A stretch of 64,000 nt of DNA from contig NC_085137.1 in NCBI RefSeq assembly GCF_035046485.1, positions 382,106,706 to 382,170,705 of the forward strand, read 5' to 3'. Numbering within the stretch: position 1 is the first letter of the stretch; every line of letters begins with the position of its first letter. This stretch comes from Aedes albopictus. Its lineage: Eukaryota > Arthropoda > Insecta > Diptera > Culicidae. This document shows, one piece after another, positions 10,874-22,222 of the stretch. Under the pieces are notes generated by a model, which saw only the letters and a list, made by a program, of their open reading frames with translations, had not been told where the DNA came from and searched no databases. A program made the translations under genes and the position numbers.

Positions 10874-11624
10874 AGGGTGGCCCACACTTATATGAAAAGC
10901 ATAAATTTCGAAAAATGCCAAGTCTTACCTCCTGAATCAGTTGTTTTGGACTCCCAGAAGCTACGTTCAAAATTTGAGCAAAATCAATTAAGCCTAAGGG
11001 GGCGCTCAAAACGCTTGAAGTTTGTATGGGAAAACTGGACAAAATGTATGCAGAAATTTTAAGTTTTCGATTTTTTCCGCTAGGTGGCGCTGTAAGCGTT
11101 CAATAATCAAACCCTTTGGTATTATTGTAGGTGACTATATGCCAAACAACTTTGTCGAAGACCGCAAAGTGATCCGACGGCTGTAAAAAAAGTTATACCC
11201 TAGGCAAAGTGAGGCAAAGTTTTGAGATTTCATTATTGATATTATTCCTTTACGTGTATTGGAAAAACAAAAATAAAGTTTATCCTCAGTTTTCCTAGAG
11301 TATAACTTTTTTCGCAGACGTTGGATCACTTTGCGGTCTTCAACAAAGTTGTTTGGCATATAGTCACCTACAATAATATCAAAGGGTTTGATTATTGAAC
11401 GCTTACAGCGCCACCTAGCGGCAAATTTCGAAAACTTAAAATTTCTGCATACATTTTGCCCAGTTTTCCCATACAAACTTCAAGCGTTTTGAGCGCCCCC
11501 TTAGGCTTAATTGATTTTGCTCAAATTTTGAACGTAGCTTCTGGGAGTCCAAAACAACTGATTCAGGAGGTAAGACTTAGCATTTTTCGAAATTTTTATT
11601 TTTCATATAACTGTGGGCCACCTT
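10874..11624. mobile_element. Foldback element with perfect 10-bp target duplication
   Basis: The element begins AGGGTGGCCCACACTTATAT and ends in TATAACTGTGGGCCACCTT. It is flanked by perfect direct repeats AGTGTGCAAT (10864-10873 and 11625-11634). The arms pair over about 330 bp each, including CAAAATTTGAGCAAAATCAA and its inverse. The centre (about 11150-11340) carries GAAGACCGCAAAGTGATCCG and an inverted copy. A duplication of 8-10 bp fits hAT- or Mutator-like transposition. The ORFs at 10865-11062 and 11135-11476 are arm shadows. The core is shared with 55086-55787. Confidence 0.85.
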
Positions 11625-11634
11625 AGTGTGCAAT

Positions 11635-12089
11635 GACTGGAAAATGCTATTATTTTTTAGGTTCAGGAAAAACTTACAGCGAAAAGCCATTTCCGAAACA
11701 TGTTTCATTCCGGGAAATATCTTTCCAAGGATTTTCTAAATACGTGTTCCCCACCCGCATCTTACGCTGGGTCATATACATTTCAAAAGCACTCTACCCT
11801 AGAAATCTTCGTTATGAGGATGGTGGTCCAACAAAATCCAGCTAGCAAACCGCAAAGCCCTTAGGCGTTTATAGTTTTTGTCGGTCGGTTTTCTCCAAAC
11901 TGAAATAAACCGGACAACAACAACAGCAGCAACGGCCCATTGAAGCCTACAAATTTATATAGGTATGCAAACAACCTCTTTGATTTTCCCTCCGCATTGC
12001 ACCGGACTTCTCCGAGAGGGTTTCCAAATATGAGCGATTCCAAGCAACAGCATCAAAATTAAAGAAATTTTTTAATTCATGATTTTCTA
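11635..12089. other. Short unique-looking spacer
   Basis: No gene or repeat identified apart from a CAACAACAACAGCAGCAACG trinucleotide run near 11915. Confidence 0.35.
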
Positions 12090-14720
12090 TTGAACTGAAA
12101 CTTTGCACAGTTTTTCAGTTCCATCTAAATCGCCATTTTCCGATATCAAATTTTTATTTTGAATCACGACTAACTTTTCAAAAGGGTGTATGTGAAAATG
12201 ATTCAAAAATATTCAAAAATCTGCACAGCCAAAATGGTTCGTTCGATTGCTATGAATTTTTCAGCAAAGTTAGATAACTAAATGGTGATTCCTAAGAAAA
12301 TATACACTTTGAAAACTAATCTTTTTTAATATGAAAAAATATAATTTTTGCCACAAAAACGCAAATAACTCAAAACCCTATCTTTTTACCAACGTAATTT
12401 TTTTAGGGAAGACGGTCCATTGTATTAGCAACCTGCCATAAAAATTTGGTGATGGTAAACTAATAAACAAAAAAGTTATAACATTTCAAACATTTCACAA
12501 TTTTCACATTTGGTAAATATTTTTTTCTGTGTAAATTATTTCGGTCAGAAATCGTAGTTTGATGCTGATTTTATTGTTCAGCAAAGTAAGATAACTAAAT
12601 GGTGATTCTTAAGAAAATATACACTGTGAAAAAAAATCTTTTTTAACATTAAAAAATATCATTTTTGTCACAAAAACTGAAATATCTCAAAAACCTATCT
12701 TTTTACCAACGTAATTTTTTAGGGAAAACGGTCCATTGTATTAGCAATCTACCATAAAAATTTGGTGATGCTAAACTAATAAACAAAAAAGTTTCACAAT
12801 TTTCACATGTAGTAATAATTTTTTTTTTCAGTGTAAATTATTTCGGCCGGAAATCGTAGTTTGATGCTGATTTTATTGTTAATGGCCTTGCGTGAGTAAA
12901 ACAAGCTGTTTTCATTATGTATGCAATGTTCCGATTTTATCACGCCCTCCGCGCATTAGTCGTTTATTCATTAATTTGCTGTTACATTTGAGGACAAGTG
13001 TTTTCCCTCTTCTTCAAGATGAATGTTGAAAGCGTGTTTTGCAACGTTAAAAATATTGAAATGGGTATAGATGTTGAAGAATATTTCAAAGCATTTTTGA
13101 AAAGGAGCGTGATTAAACTGTTTAAACAGATGTCGCTGATGATACGGTGGCATGACTCTCTGCACTTAGCACTTCTGGCAACTTCTCAGTTGTTGTCGTT
13201 TTCGAACTTCCTGCGCCCTGCTTTACCGATGATATACAGATGGCTCGTTTGTCAAAGGAGTAAATTTGCAAATGCGTAAATTTGTATTCAATGTGGACAT
13301 TTGGGCATAACCATTAACCAGTCTCTTTCAGTTTATCTATGGTGCTTTCGGTGAGATTTCGTAACTCTTTTGAACATTTTTTTTCATCAAACGGTCTACA
13401 AGAGAGCGTTGAGTTGAAGACCTTTGAGAAAGCGACTGTTCATGTTGTTCATTAGATTATAATAAACAAAATCACTTATTAGTTTTAACTGACTAGTTTG
13501 GTGTTGTTTGCTTGGCTGAAGAAAAAAATTACCATAAAATCTTTAATATCCATAGCGGTAGATTTTTTTTTTTGCTTTTTCGTGAGCATTGTCATGGTGT
13601 GTATACAGACAAACAAACGTAGCACTGACGAAATTTTCATTGACCATGCCTTTAACGATCATTTTGAATCTTGGTTGTGGCTTTCATAACCAGAAGAGCG
13701 CCCATCGTTTTTCTTTGCGTTTGACGTTTCACACTAGCGCCTTCTGATGACGATATTGCACAACGCAGTGTTTCGTGAAACATTTCCACCAGGTGGTGGT
13801 AGTGTGAACTGAGCGATGGATTTTCACGAAAATTGTTCTAGGCGTTTCGTCTGTTTGTCTGTGGTATGTACCTCTCATGCATTTGTTGTTGTTGAAGTTC
13901 CTCGCATTCTTCCAATCATAAAGTCTGTTCTCTAAGAGGTATTTTTTTTGCAGATAAACTAGACGTATACGCGTATATAAAACTTTTATTATACAGCTTT
14001 TGTCTTAAAAATAAGTTTAATTCAATTTTTCTTATAATTAACAGCTTTTCAACACTATCAAGGGATTTTTTCACCAATCACGTACAATAAAAAGTATGAC
14101 ACTTTCAATATTTTTGATTACAACACTGGATCGCGTCTAAGTTTCAAATAGATACTATAGTAATTATGAATAATCAAACAAAAATATCATGAAAACAACT
14201 TGTTTAATTCATGCGGTAGTCTTTACAATAAAATCAGCATCAAAATATAATTCTCGAAATAATTTACACAGAAAAAATTTTTTTTTGTTACTAAATGTAA
14301 AAATTGTTAAATGTTTGAAATGTCATAACTTTTTTGTTTATCAGTTTACCATCACCAAAATTTTATGGTAGATAGCTGATATAGTGGGCCATTTCCCCTA
14401 AAAAATTGACGTTGGTAAAAAGATAGGGTTTTGAGATATTTGAGTTTTTGTGACAAAGATCATATTTTTTTGAAGTAAAAAAATAAATTTTTTACAGTGT
14501 ATATTTTCTAAGGAATCATCATTTAGTTATCTAACTTTGCTGAAAAATTCATAACAATCGAACAACCCGTTTTTGCTGTACAGCTTTTAGAATATTTTTG
14601 AACTATTTTCGCATACAAACTTTTGAAAAGTTAGTCGTGAGTGAATATGAAGGTTTAATATCGAAAAATGGCGATTTAGATGAAATTGAAAAACTGTGCA
14701 AAGTTTCAGATATTTTTGAA
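12090..14720. mobile_element. Composite foldback element with internal tandem duplication
   Basis: The left arm from about 12090 (CTGAAACTTTGCACAG, then CATCTAAATCGCCATTTT) is matched in reverse complement by 14175-14720 (AAAATGGCGATTTAGATG, then CTGTGCAAAGTTTCAG). The left arm contains a tandem duplication of about 310 bp: 12261-12577 is repeated at 12578-12880 with a few substitutions. The middle (12880-14170) is not self-complementary overall and contains another inverted-repeat element at 13606-13861. No transposase-like ORF was found. Confidence 0.65.
13606..13861. mobile_element. Nested MITE with CAGACAAAC termini
   Basis: The left end CAGACAAACAAACG faces CGTTTCGTCTGTTTGTCTG at the right, with secondary pairing of ACGAAATTTTC and inner segments. 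CAG-type termini are common in hAT-like MITEs, but the flanking 8-mers do not match cleanly, so the superfamily is not settled. Confidence 0.5.
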
Positions 14721-15700
14721 ATGGTCGCTCAGGATCGACTGACATGACTCCGTGGAATTCCTCATATGTATTAAAATTTTCCTATACGAACAAGGAAGAA
14801 TATTTTGGCATTCACCTGGTTCCGAACGAAAGACTGACTTGACTGACGACGGTTCTGCGGACAGCCCCATCAGGCCAGCCACACGATGTGCTATTTAGCA
14901 TAAGAATAAACGTGAGCCGCCTGACACGCCGCCATCTGCCTTGGAAGCTAGCTGGGAAAATCATCCGTGGATTAGGCTCCCGTTTCATACTATGTATACC
15001 TACTTTCCATTTCGTTTAGGTCCGCTTTCGGTAATCGATATCTCGTTCCGATCCGTTGTCGTTGCACCCAAAGCGGGTTAAGGAAATGTAATTTTTATTC
15101 ACACTTTCGCATAACCACATAAAAATCTCGGCTTTCCATTCGGTATGTGAAAGAGGTAAGAACCCCATTTAGAAAATACAGAAACGATTGGTCGTAAAAA
15201 TTTGCACACACCGAATGTGGTGCATGATCGTTTCACGATTAGGGGCTACATGGCGACCACTTACGGGCTTTCATTGACTAGCTGATGGCTTTTGAAGTAA
15301 GTAGCGGATGAAAAAGTTTGTTTGTCGTCCTACTAATCACTTCTACCGTAATGACCTTGTAACGTACAGGTGTAATGGGGTTTTCAATTTTAAACGGTAG
15401 CTGTTTACAGTAACCTGATACGCTGATACCGTTATTGTTGTTTGGCAATTAGTCTCCGTTGAATTAGAAGTGTAGCAATGGTTTTCTCTGACGAGATGCA
15501 ATTCGTTAAGTAGGTTTTCTACTATAGGGTGTCCCAGAAAATATGAGCACTGCTTTGCATAGCGAAATTACAATCATTTTTCAAGCAACTAGATATTTTT
15601 ATGTTTTTACTGTTATAAATTTATACAAAGAGTTTTGAACGCAGAGTTTTTTAAATAGAAAAACAACTCTTACAACTCCTGCACAAACTATTTTGTGCAA
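14721..15700. other. Unique-looking sequence, no gene identified
   Basis: Mixed-composition DNA. At about 15529 TATAGGGTGTCCCAGAAA resembles a mariner-type terminus, but I did not find a partner end. No convincing ORF. Confidence 0.35.
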
Positions 15701-15963
15701 TCTATCTATATATAAATAAAAATTGAATGGTGTTGGTATGTCACGAATAGGCTCAGGAACGGGCCAACGGATCTACACCATTCTCTCAGTGTTTCATTCG
15801 TTCAGGGCTCCTACGTGTTCGGGCGCAAACACAATTGGGAAAATCGACCGGGAAGGAGCCGAAATCGAGAAAATTTGAAATTTCATTTTACGGGCCATTT
15901 TTCTACGGCTGCATGTCAAACAACACAGTAGGCAGGCAGTGCGACGTTTGCCGGGACAGCTAG
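15701..15963 (+). mobile_element. Non-autonomous mini-Helitron
   Basis: It starts TCTATCTATATATAAATAAA directly after an A (15700) and ends GTTTGCCGGGACAGCTAG directly before a T (15964), as expected for Helitrons (5' TC, 3' CTRR, insertion between A and T, no target duplication). The interior CACGAATAGGCTCAGGAACG and ACGGGCCATTTTTCTACGGC resemble insect mini-Helitrons I recall. There is no Rep/helicase ORF. The opposite-strand copy at 22783-23085 shares both termini. Confidence 0.75.
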
Positions 15964-16181
15964 TATACAATAATTGGAAGCATTTTTTCTTATGTTTTGG
16001 CCAAATTCATTCGGAAACATGTTTTCTCTGATGCTAAACTGACATGTTTTGGCTGTGAGTACAAGTACTTCAACATTTAAAAAAATGGAAAATTCTCTGT
16101 ATCTAATTCTGGATAAAAAGTACTCACCGAGTTATCAACCAGATGGAACGAGATAGAAAAAAAGAGAAAAGGATAAATCTA

Positions 16182-17101
16182 CAGGGGATGGCCAAAATGT
16201 TTGGGATAGGCAACTTTTTTTCTCGCACAAAAAAGTTCAATATGCTTTAACTTTTCATAGAGTGCATCAAAAAATCTCAAATTTTGACTGTTTGTCAACC
16301 TATTATATGTGCATCGTTGGTACAAATTTGGGCTCGATTGATTAATCTTTCGCAAAGTTAGAACCGTTCGGGTAAAACACTATTTTTTAGTCAACTCATT
16401 TTAAGCTGTCATATCTCGGAAACCATTGAACCGAATTGAATGAAATTTTAAACGTACACTAACAATATACAAAAGCTTCACAAACTATTAAAACATAGAT
16501 ATTTTTTGAACGTTGAAAAAAGGTATCATGGATTGACACTTTTTGGATTTTTCTAGAAAAAATGTAATTTTTTTAAATCAATGTCAATAAATTTTAGTGT
16601 TGATATCCAAAGATTTTCCACTTCTGTTCTCAAGTTATCTCTAATCAGATATATTAGAGCATATTTTGATTGAAGCAAGAACACATTTAGTAATTTTTGT
16701 GTGGTATTGTAAATTTGACTTATTTTCCTCCATATGGGTGAAAACTTCAACCCGGTATAACTTAATTCGCCGTGAGAAAATATAACATTTTATAACGTCG
16801 TATGAAGTATCAGTATATTGTTGACAAACGTTAAAAAAATCATTCAATTCGGTTCACTGGTTTCCGAGATATGACAGTTCAAAAATTAATTGTCTAAATA
16901 ACAGTGTTTTACCCGAACGGTTCTTACTTCGCGAAAAATTAATCAATCGAGCCCAGATTTGTATCAATGAAGCACATATAATAGGTTGACAAACAGTCAA
17001 AATTTGAGATTTTTTTATGCACTCTATGAAAAGTTACAGCATGTTGATTTTTTGTGAGAGAAAAAAAAGTTGCCTATCCCAAACATTTTGGCCATCCCCT
17101 G
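16182..17101. mobile_element. Palindromic MITE with TA target duplication
   Basis: It begins CAGGGGATGGCCAAAATGTT and ends with the exact inverse AACATTTTGGCCATCCCCTG, flanked by TA (16180-16181 and 17102-17103). The arms (about 16182-16520 and 16790-17101) are inverted copies containing TGCATCGTTGGTACAAATTT and GAACCGTTCGGGTAAAACAC. The structure is Tc1/mariner-like and non-autonomous. The minus-strand ORFs at 16553-16847 lie in the centre and have no domain. Confidence 0.85.
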
Positions 17102-17787
17102 TATGTGCATCGTTGGTACAAATTTGGGCTCGATTGATTAATCTTTCGCAAAGTTAGAACCGTTCGGGTAAAACAATATTTTTTAGGCAACTCATTTTTG
17201 AGCTGTCATATATCGGAAACCATTGAACTGAATTGAATGAAATTTTGAACGTACACTAACAATATACAAATGCTTCTCAAACTATTAAAACATAGATATT
17301 TTTTGAACGTTGAAAAAAGTTATCATGGATAGACACTTTTTGGATTTTGACAATGTCAATAAACTTTAGTGTTGATGTCCAAAAATTTTCCACTTCTGTT
17401 CTCAAGATATCTTTAATCAGATATATTAGAGCCAATTTAGATTAAAGGAAGAACTGATTTAGTAGTTTTTGTGTGGTATTGTAAATTTGGCTAATTTTCC
17501 TCTATATGGGTAAAAATATCAACCCGGTATAACTTAATTCACCGTGAAAAATATTACATTTTATAATGTTGTATCAAATATCGATATATTGTTGATAAAC
17601 GATAAAAAATTTATTCAATTCGGATCACTGGTTTCCGAGATATGACAGCTCAAAAATGAGTTGTCTAAAAATAGTGTTTTTCCCGAACCATTCTAACTTC
17701 GTGAAAAACTATTCAATCGAGCCTAAATTTGTACCAATGATATAAAGAAATGAACCAGCCTAGGGCTGAAAATCTCTATAATAAAGA

Positions 17788-17819
<32 letters not shown>

Positions 17820-17975
17820 CAATGATGCACATTTAACAGGCTGATAAACAGTCAAAATTAGAGTTTTTTTGATGCACTCTATGAAATGTTACAGCATGTT
17901 GAATTTTTTGTGTGGGCTGTCGGTTTGTTGGTTTGTGTGTCAAACATTTTGGCCACCCCCTGTACTACTAAGGTG
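17102..17975. mobile_element. Second, partial copy of the 16182-17101 family, abutting it
   Basis: The sequence restarts at the internal TATGTGCATCGTTGGTACAA of the left arm and runs through a diverged body to AACATTTTGGCCACCCCCTG near 17964. It lacks roughly the first 125 bp of the left arm. The copies abut without a spacer, so the junction reflects a tandem rearrangement, not two clean insertions. A 75-bp retroposed fragment interrupts it at 17742-17816. Confidence 0.75.
17742..17816 (+). mobile_element. 75-bp retroposed LINE or SINE 3' end with (AAT)n tail
   Basis: The insert reads CCAGCCTAGGGCTGAAAATC then TCTATAATAAAG and an (AAT)n tail, flanked by the perfect direct repeat TACCAATGAT (17732-17741 and 17817-17826). 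It interrupts the MITE copy, whose uninterrupted sequence is seen in the partner arm. The tail and duplication mark a severely 5'-truncated retroposition event; the source family is not certain. Confidence 0.8.
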
Positions 17976-18099
17976 CCTCCATTTAAAGAACGTTGCCCAA
18001 ATGAAGTTTGACTGTGTTCAGAACAGTTGGAGTTTTTAAGATTAGGGATAAGGTTGCTTTACGGGAAAAAAGTAGCGAGTGATGTTAACGGGAGTTTAG

Positions 18100-18354
18100 A
18101 ACGCATTTGGAACCCCATTGAAGATCCTGTAAAACTTACTGAAACTTCCTGAAACAATTTGAGATATTTTTGGAAAAAAAAATCCCGAAGAAATTCCCTA
18201 ATAAAATCCTAAACATTTTTTTAAATAAATTCTTGGTGGTATCCAAAGAGAATACCGCTTGGATGAAATCCTGGAGGAATTTCTGAGAAAATACATAGAA
18301 GAATACCCGACGGAATTTTTTATGCAATCTCTGTGTGATTCTCTGCAAGAATGT
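18100..18354. repeat. Degenerate AATTCC-rich repeat
   Basis: Words such as GGAATTTCTGAGAAAAT, GAAATCCTGGAGG and AAATTCCCTAATAA repeat loosely. The short minus-strand ORFs (18136-18404) are artefacts of this composition. Confidence 0.45.
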
Positions 18355-18362
18355 CTTCCAGC

Positions 18363-18774
18363 CAGTACTGAAAATTTCATTTCGTCATATCTAAATTCAA
18401 TCACCTACAGCTCATTTTAGAAGCTGAACCTGAGAATATGGATCTATGAAGAACTTGTGCGGCTAGACCAGTTCTGCAAGAAAGTCACGGAGAAACTGCT
18501 ACTTTTCGAATATTTAAGGTAAATGTCACGGACTTCCTTCTAAAAATGCCAAATGATATTCACCGTGAATATCATTGGCATTTTTAGAAGGAAGTCCGTG
18601 ACATTTACCTTAAATATTCGAAAAGTAGCAAATTTTCCGTGACTTTCTTGCAGAACTGGTCTAGCCGCACAAGTTCTTCATAGACCCATATTCTCAGGTT
18701 CAGCTTCTAAAATGAGCTGTAGGTGGTTGAATTTATATATGACGAAATTAATTTTTCAGCACTGCTTCCAGCCT
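18363..18774. mobile_element. hAT-like palindromic MITE with 8-bp target duplication
   Basis: The termini are CAGTACTGAAAA at the left and TTTTTCAGCACTG at the right, flanked by direct repeats CTTCCAGC (18355-18362 and 18775-18782; a ninth base also agrees). The whole element is one near-perfect hairpin of about 200 bp per arm, centred near 18562 on GATATTCACCGTGAATATC. CAG termini and an 8-bp duplication are hAT hallmarks. The closely matched arms suggest a young copy. Confidence 0.85.
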
Positions 18775-18784
18775 TTCCGTAAGA

Positions 18785-19730
18785 ATCCGCATAAGAATTT
18801 CTGAAAGAATCAGTAGAATAATTACTGACAAAATTCTTGGAACAATTTCTGAAAGAGAAATGTCTTGAAGGAATATCTAAAGGATTGTGAAGAAACTTGG
18901 GGAATTTCCTTTAAAATATCTTGTAGAATTTGTAAAGCAATCCTTAAAAAAAACTTTAGAAAGTTTCTGAGATAAATTTTAAGAATTTCAGAGTTTCTGG
19001 TTCTTGATGTATCCATGAATCATTTTTGAAAAAAAAAATCTAAATTCTAAATTCTAAAATCTCAATCAAAAAAATATAAATTCTAAAAAAAATCTATGTG
19101 TTGGATCATGCACCGAAAGCCACAGCCACGCTTTCGGTGCATGATCCAACACCATGGAATATTTTTGACAAAGTTCCTGGAAGGTTTTCTAGATTAATTC
19201 GTAGAGAAATTTCTGGAAGAATCTCTATGAAAAAAATCAGAAGAAATTCGAAGATAATAACTTGAAGAATTTCTGGGAGATTTTTTTTGGAACTCGTGAA
19301 ATAGAATCCTTGGAAAAATTAATAAAAAAAAGCCCATGGTAGATTTTATTTAAGAATCCCTGGAAACATTGTGGAGAAATCCCTAGAGGAGTTTCTATAG
19401 GAATCCCTGTAGAAAATTCCCGAACGGATCTCACAGATTTTGTTGAAAAGAGTCCCTGGAGGAATTTATAAAGAAATCACAGGAAGATTTTCTTACAGAA
19501 GTTCAGATTTTCAAAAAAAAAATCCCTGGAGATCACTTGAATCCCGAAAAAATAGGGTAAATCTCAGAAGGATTTTCGAAACAAATCCCTGGAAGAGTTT
19601 CTGCAGAAACTTATACTTTCTTTCACAGTTCTTTGTGAAACTTTTTGAAGGAATCCCTAGTGGATTTTCTGGAGAACTTGGAAGCTGCTGTGGGAATTTC
19701 TGGAATCCTTGGAAGAATTTCCAAAATAAT
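18785..19730. repeat. Degenerate AATTCC-rich repeat with an embedded perfect hairpin
   Basis: Loose repeats of GGAATTTCTGGA, AATCCCTGGA and GAAATTCTTGG type words. The ORFs at 19440-19796 (+) and 19237-19434 (-) come from this composition. A separate, sharply defined hairpin lies at 19098-19152. Confidence 0.5.
19098..19152. repeat. Perfect 23-bp inverted repeat with 9-nt loop
   Basis: GTGTTGGATCATGCACCGAA plus AGC (19098-19120) is the exact reverse complement of 19130-19152, separated by CACAGCCAC. It is GC-rich compared with the surrounding degenerate repeat and is not one of the MITE families recognised here. Confidence 0.8.
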
Positions 19731-20080
19731 CCTTATTCAGGTATGGAAAACCTGATATTCTATAACCTGAATAAGGTATTAAGTAGCCCTGCATAAGAGG
19801 TAAAATACCTAAAATAATAACTGGTGTGTATTCTGTGCATAACACGCGAATAATGACTTCAGGTATGACAGTACCTAAACAATAATCGGCGATTATTCCA
19901 TATAAATAGTGATTTTTCCATAATTTAATAATACCTGAAGCAGTCCTCAACACCAAACCAATAACTCGTTGAGGTATTTTACCAATACCTACAAAATACC
20001 AAAACAAGTTATTTTCAATACCTGGATAACCGACCAATACCTTGTCTTAGTATGATACCTTACTTTGGTATGCTCGAGTT
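19731..20080. mobile_element. GGTAT/AATACC-rich inverted-repeat segment
   Basis: CCTTATTCAGGT and ACCTGAATAAGG form a local hairpin at 19729-19777. The following 300 bases repeat ATACCT/AGGTAT words in both orientations, including TACCTGAAGC, GAGGTATTTTACCAATACCT and AATACCTGGA. This looks like a decayed repeat-rich mobile element, but its termini are not identifiable. The minus-strand 126-codon ORF across it has no domain. Confidence 0.35.
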
Positions 20081-20269
20081 ATGTGTCAGTTATTCATTCC
20101 TGCTCGGGTTTAGAAACATATTCTCTGTACATGTTTAAAAAATATGTGTTTGGAATCATATGCATTGTATCTGGTTTTATTGAAAAGAATAGAGGAAAAA
20201 TTATCAACTTCCCCCCAGATTTCGGTAAACCATGTAAGATGCTTTGAAAGATTTTTGTATGGAAGTTGT

Positions 20270-20700
20270 AGAATAAGATAAATTTCTAATCAAAACCCTG
20301 AAGAAAATTTCCGATTGTATCCATGGAAGATTTTTTTGAAAGAATTCGTGAGGAAATTTTTTACCGAATACTCGGAAAAATTTCCGAAAAAAAATTTCAG
20401 AAAGATATATAGAAGAGCTTTTGATAGATTTTCCATAGAAATCTCTTATAGGTTCTCCAAACGAACGCCTAGAAATTTCCGGATAAATATCCAGAGGAAT
20501 TTCTCTCTGGGCGAATTTCTCAAACAATCTCTGAAATGATTTGTGAAAAATCATGGAGGAATTGGTTAAGCAATTCGTGCCAGATTTCGTAAAAAAATAA
20601 TCTATGTGGTATTTCTGGAGCAACACATGCATGGGAGATTTCCTGAAATAATCTGTTACAAGATGATTTACGTATAGAGAGATCGTTCGGCGCAATCAGT
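20270..20700. repeat. Degenerate AATTCC-rich repeat
   Basis: Loose repeats of GAAATTTCCG, GGAATTTCT and AATCTCTGAAATGAT type words. The overlapping ORFs on both strands (20204-20695 on -, 20315-20539 on +) are composition-driven. Confidence 0.45.
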
Positions 20701-20718
20701 AAACACGCTATATCATGT

Positions 20719-22029
20719 GGGTAATTCTCGCTGAGACCGGCCCATTATTTACACCTTGTCTTCAAAAATCTTTAAGGTATCGATTTTCTGAAAGCCCTCG
20801 CCTAAAAAGTAAGAAAAATGCATTTGGTTACTCAAATTGATGGACCCCTCGATAGTTAGAGCCACAACAATTTTTGCAGACCCCTCGATTTTGGTCAAAT
20901 GGTGGCTCACTTAAACCGTTATAACTCGAAAGTTTCTCCAACAACCACCTCAAAACGAAATGTTGTTGAAAAGATGAAAGATAGAGCTACTATTTACAAT
21001 AATAAAAAGTTGGGTCGGCCATATTGATTTTGGCCGCCATCTTGGATTTTTATATCAAAACTTTTTTTTCGCCATGAGGGCAACCACCGATTTCCAAATT
21101 TTTTGCATCAATTGAAAGCTGGGACATTTATACATAACATATCAAAAAATTAGAGATGTCTTTTTCTTCTTTCAAAAGTTATCTTCAGTTTTGTAAATTA
21201 AGCCACGTTTTCTCCATACATTTCCATGCGCACCGGCAACGACATGCAACAGCATCCGAGCATGTATACCTACACAAAGGCGCGTTCCGCAAAATTTGAC
21301 CAAATCGGAGGTTCGTTTCCGTTTTTGACTGTTTCTCAATTATGCGGGCATTGTTTTTGTAACTTTTTTAGTGTTTTGAAAAGCTTAAACCTTCAGCTTT
21401 CCATTAGTGGGTTCAGAATTTGAATTCGTGTTCGTAAACACTGCGAAATAACTCTGCATTTATATAAACGGCCGGCCCGGTGCGCAAAAGTGGCATGATT
21501 TACAAAACGGCAGATAACTTTTGAAAGAAGTAAAAGACATCTCTAATTTTGAAAATCGGTGGTTGCCCTCATGGTGAAAAAAATGTTTTGGTATAAAAAT
21601 CCAAGATGGCGGCCAAACCCTAGTAGCACACATGCTCTACAAAAGCTTATGTTACTCCTATATGACCAAATTTGGTCATATAACTGTCACATATACTAAT
21701 ATAGAACAAGTGTGTTACTAGAAAAAATCAATATGGCCGACCCAACTTTTTATTATTGTAAATATGTAGTAGCTCTATCTTTCCTCTTTTCAACAACAAT
21801 TCGTTTTGAGGTGGTTGTTGGAGAAACTTTCGAGTTATAACGGTTTAAGTGAGCCACCATTTGACCAAAATAGAGGGGTCTGCAAAAATTGTTGTGGCTC
21901 TAACTAACGGGGGGTCCATCAATTTGAGTAACCAAATGCATTTTTCTTACTTTTTAGGCGAAGGCTTTCAGAAAATCGGCACCTCAAACATTTTTAAGAC
22001 AAGGTGTAAATAGTGGGCGAGAATTACCC
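20719..22029. mobile_element. 1.3-kb foldback element with probable 4-bp duplication
   Basis: The termini GGGTAATTCTCGC and GCGAGAATTACCC are flanked by ATGT on both sides (20715-20718 and 22030-22033). The arms of about 500 bp pair through TTACTCAAATTGATGGACCC, ATGGTGGCTCACTTAAACCG, AAAAAGTTGGGTCGGCCATA and their inverses. The centre (about 21230-21480) is unpaired. The right arm is interrupted by a 102-bp MITE at 21620-21721 that the left arm lacks. Confidence 0.75.
21620..21721. mobile_element. 102-bp MITE nested in a foldback arm
   Basis: The ends CTAGTAGCACACATG and CTTGTGTGTTACTAG (the latter approximate, around AACAAGTGTGTTACTAG) are inverted. The centre is the palindrome TATGACCAAATTTGGTCATA. 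The pre-insertion sequence is visible in the left arm of the surrounding element, which reads through GGCCAAAATCAATATGGCC-type sequence without the insert. Confidence 0.7.
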
Positions 22030-22222
22030 ATGTCCTTGTCACTAATCTCTAAATTTCCAAAGGTACCCCTTGAGGAGTTTTAGGAGGCAAAATTTTTGAA
22101 TCAATTCGTAAAGAAGTTCCAGGGTAAATCCTCGGAGACATTTTCAGAGGAATCCCTGCATAAATCACTGAACTTTTTGAATTTTTTGGGACATTTCTGC
22201 AAATTATGTTATTGTGTATATC

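Noticed and set aside
15529..15600. mariner-type terminus TATAGGGTGTCCCAGAAA
   Set aside because: No matching inverted end was found downstream within a few kb, so an element cannot be delimited.
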